In this document: positions 5,486 through 6,583 of the stretch, piece by piece
Layout: every line of letters starts with the position of its first letter
Position numbering within the stretch: the stretch's first letter is position 1
Origin: Pseudonocardia mahuensis
GTDB lineage: Bacteria > Actinomycetota > Actinomycetes > Mycobacteriales > Pseudonocardiaceae
Assembly: GCF_018531475.1 (NCBI RefSeq)
Contig: NZ_JAHDTG010000151.1
Coordinates: 1 to 6,583, forward strand
Reading direction: 5' to 3'
DNA length: 6,583 bases
Position numbers and translations under genes: made by a program
The notes under the pieces: generated by a model
Seen by the model: the letters and a program-made list of their open reading frames with translations, nothing else
Told to the model about the DNA's origin: nothing
Databases searched by the model: none

Positions 5486-5541
5486 CACGCAACCCGCCGG
5501 GTACGCCGACCGCCGGAGATCGGCTCGACACGACAGGCGAC
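5485..5541 (-). pseudogene. Possible C-terminal tail of a gene coupled to the integrase (truncated by IS5)
   Basis: An open frame enters from the IS5 junction and ends at TGA 5487-5485, whose last base is the A of the integrase ATG. The visible residues end VEPISGGRRTRRVA, rich in Arg. In pSAM2-like elements an excisionase gene usually lies directly upstream of int and may overlap it, so a truncated xis tail is plausible. Eighteen codons are too few to assign a family, and the overlap could be chance. Confidence 0.3.
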
Positions 5542-5543
5542 TA
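5542..5543. repeat. TA target duplication of the IS5-family element (left copy)
   Basis: TA precedes the left inverted repeat and TA also follows the right repeat at 6582-6583. The flanks fit a duplicated TA or a CTAG target, both usual for IS427-type IS5 elements. The base after 6583 is not available to decide. Confidence 0.6.
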
Positions 5544-5561
5544 GGGCGTGTCCCGCGGATC
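5544..5561 (+). repeat. IS5 left inverted repeat
   Basis: GGGCGTGTCCCGCGGATC; one mismatch (C against T at position 13) to the right repeat. Confidence 0.9.
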
Positions 5562-5581
5562 TTGATCTCCGGGTGCGGTAG

Positions 5582-6583
5582 TTGTCGTTCGTGCTGGAGC
5601 GCCATGACCTGACCGAGGCGGAGTGGGAGCGGCTGGAGCCGTTGTTGCCGGATCCGACGCCGCGTCGGGGTGGACGTTGGGCCGATCACCGGACGGTGGT
5701 CAACGGGGTGCTGTGGCGGGTCCGGACCGGGGCGCCGTGGCGTGATCTGCCGGCCTGCTACGGCAACTGGAAGACCGTCTACAACCGGCATCGCCGCTGG
5801 TCCGGGGATGGGACGTGGGCCACGGTTCTCGACGGGCTGCGGGTCGGGGCCGACCAGGGCGAGGGTGAGTGGGTGGTCGGGATGGACGCGACGATCGTCC
5901 GCGCGCATGCTCACGCCGCGGGCGCGCGGCACGCCGCGCCCGCCGACATCCCCGCCGACCGGCTGGTGTCGGTGCTCGACGAACTGCTCGGCCCGTCCCC
6001 GGCCGCGGCGGGCCACACAGGGGGCGGGGTCGAATGACAAGAATCCGCGGCGCCCGCGCCGGGATCGGGAGGCGTTGGGCCGCTCCCGGGGCGGGCTGAC
6101 CACGAAGATCCACCTGCTGGCCGACCGGCGGTGCCGGCCGCTGGCCCGGGTCACCACCGCCGGGCAGCGCCACGACTCGCTGGCCTTCGCACCGCTGATG
6201 GCCCGGCTGCGGATCGCCCGGATCGGGCCGGGACGGCCCCGCACCCGCCCGGACCGGCTGCTGGCCGACAAGGCCTACTCGAACCGGAAGATCCGCGCCC
6301 ACCTGCGGCGACGCCGGATCATCGCGACCATCCCCGAGCCGGCCGACCAGATCCGCAACCGTGCCCGACGTGGCAGCGCCGCAGGCCGCCCACCCGACTT
6401 CGATGCCGCGGCCTACAAGGCGCGCAACACCGTCGAGCGGGCGTTCAACAAGCTCCGGGCCTTCCGCGCTGTCGCGATGCGCACCGACAAACGCGAGTAC
6501 GTCTACCAGGGCACCGTGGACGTCGCCTCGATCAAGATCTGGCTCCGCGACCCCGTCACCACTGATCCACGGGACACGCCCTA
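5582..6583 (+). pseudogene. IS5-family transposase in two frames (orfA and orfB)
   Basis: The first frame starts at TTG 5582 (GTG 5591 is an alternative). It encodes the DUF4096-like N-terminal part LTEAEWERLEPLLPDP, then LWRVRTGAPWRDLPACYGNWKTVYNRHRRW, and the first catalytic Asp in VVGMDATIVRAHAHAAGARH (5885-5887). It stops at TGA 6035-6037. The catalytic domain continues one frame later: SNDKNPRRPRRDREALGRSRGG, then RLLADKAYS with the second Asp (6267-6269) and RNTVERAFNKLR with the Glu (6435-6437). The joined protein has a complete DDE set. Many IS427-type elements join orfA and orfB by -1 frameshifting. Here the change needed is +1 (or -2), since the -1 frame stops soon after. One extra G in the run of five G at 6020-6024 would explain it as a mutation. 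The orfB frame has no stop inside the element: it runs to the last C of the right repeat, and the flanking TA begins its stop codon. Confidence 0.8.
6564..6581 (-). repeat. IS5 right inverted repeat
   Basis: GATCCACGGGACACGCCC, the reverse complement of the left repeat with one mismatch. It also encodes the last residues of the transposase (DPRDTP). Confidence 0.9.

Larger units (their letters stand above)
5544..6581 (+). mobile_element. IS5-family (IS427-type) insertion sequence, 1038 bp
   Basis: Bounded by 18-bp inverted repeats with one mismatch: GGGCGTGTCCCGCGGATC at 5544-5561, and the reverse complement of GGGCGTGTCCCGTGGATC at 6564-6581. TA flanks both sides. Inside are two transposase reading frames in IS5 order. 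The element sits 58 bp upstream of the integrase ATG, pointing away from it, and its right end falls on the last bases of the window. Confidence 0.9.

Noticed and set aside
4292..6271. A 659-codon open frame on the minus strand that extends the integrase by 262 residues upstream
   Set aside because: The upstream part runs antisense through the IS5 transposase, has no recombinase similarity and is Arg/Pro-rich as expected for a shadow frame in high-GC DNA. Integrase homology starts at the ATG at 5485.
1..6583. CRISPR array, toxin-antitoxin pair, defence island or phage structural genes
   Set aside because: No regularly spaced repeats and no genes of these kinds were seen. Everything beyond the DUF4184 gene and the integrase belongs to insertion sequences, tRNA scars or short non-coding strips.

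Overview
The window is high-GC DNA with GTG and TTG starts and actinobacterial insertion-sequence families, so the host is very probably an actinomycete (Actinomycetota). A genus cannot be assigned; Pseudonocardia-, Frankia- or Mycobacterium-like genomes would all fit. Almost the whole window is accessory DNA. It is a pile-up of four insertion sequences from four families around one intact tyrosine-recombinase (integrase) gene, two truncated tRNA 3' halves that look like integration scars, and one intact non-mobile gene.

Layout, left to right. 1-~336: C-terminal end of an IS110-family transposase cut by the window edge. 428-1231 (+): intact DUF4184-family membrane protein. 1327-1347: terminator-like hairpin, followed at 1353-1387 (-) by the 3' part of a tRNA (Asn-like). 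1411-2737: ISL3-family element with imperfect 27-bp inverted repeats, a doubly frameshifted transposase and no matching 8-bp target duplication. 2738-2887: 150 bp without a gene but with small repeats. 2888-2931 (+): 3' half of tRNA-Gly(TCC) starting exactly at the anticodon loop. 2996-4272 (genes on -): IS256-family element with about 40-bp inverted repeats and a 6-7 bp flanking direct repeat; its transposase is broken by a 7-base deletion and lacks the first catalytic Asp. 4292-5485 (-): intact integrase. 5485-5541: possible tail of a gene overlapping the integrase start. 5544-6581: IS5-family (IS427-type) element whose right end coincides with the window end.

How the parts fit. The IS256 element has clean ends and a flanking duplication, so it can be removed on paper. 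Doing so brings the tRNA-Gly 3' half to about 77 bp from the integrase stop codon, with the integrase reading toward it. That is the int-att arrangement of actinomycete integrative elements of the pSAM2 type. The tRNA half is therefore best read as the attachment core of this integrase, and tRNA-Gly(TCC) as its predicted target. The core lacks the 5' half of the tRNA on its left, so it is not a normal attL. It may be an attP, a junction between tandem elements, or a rearranged end. A second tRNA scar of different identity lies 1.5 kb to the left, and the ISL3 element between the scars lacks a target duplication. This suggests that deletion or recombination joined pieces of two integrative elements. 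The IS5 element then cut the integrase from whatever lay upstream of it, perhaps an excisionase gene. I see no CRISPR array, defence system or novel enzymatic system. The interest lies in the readable history of the attachment-site region.
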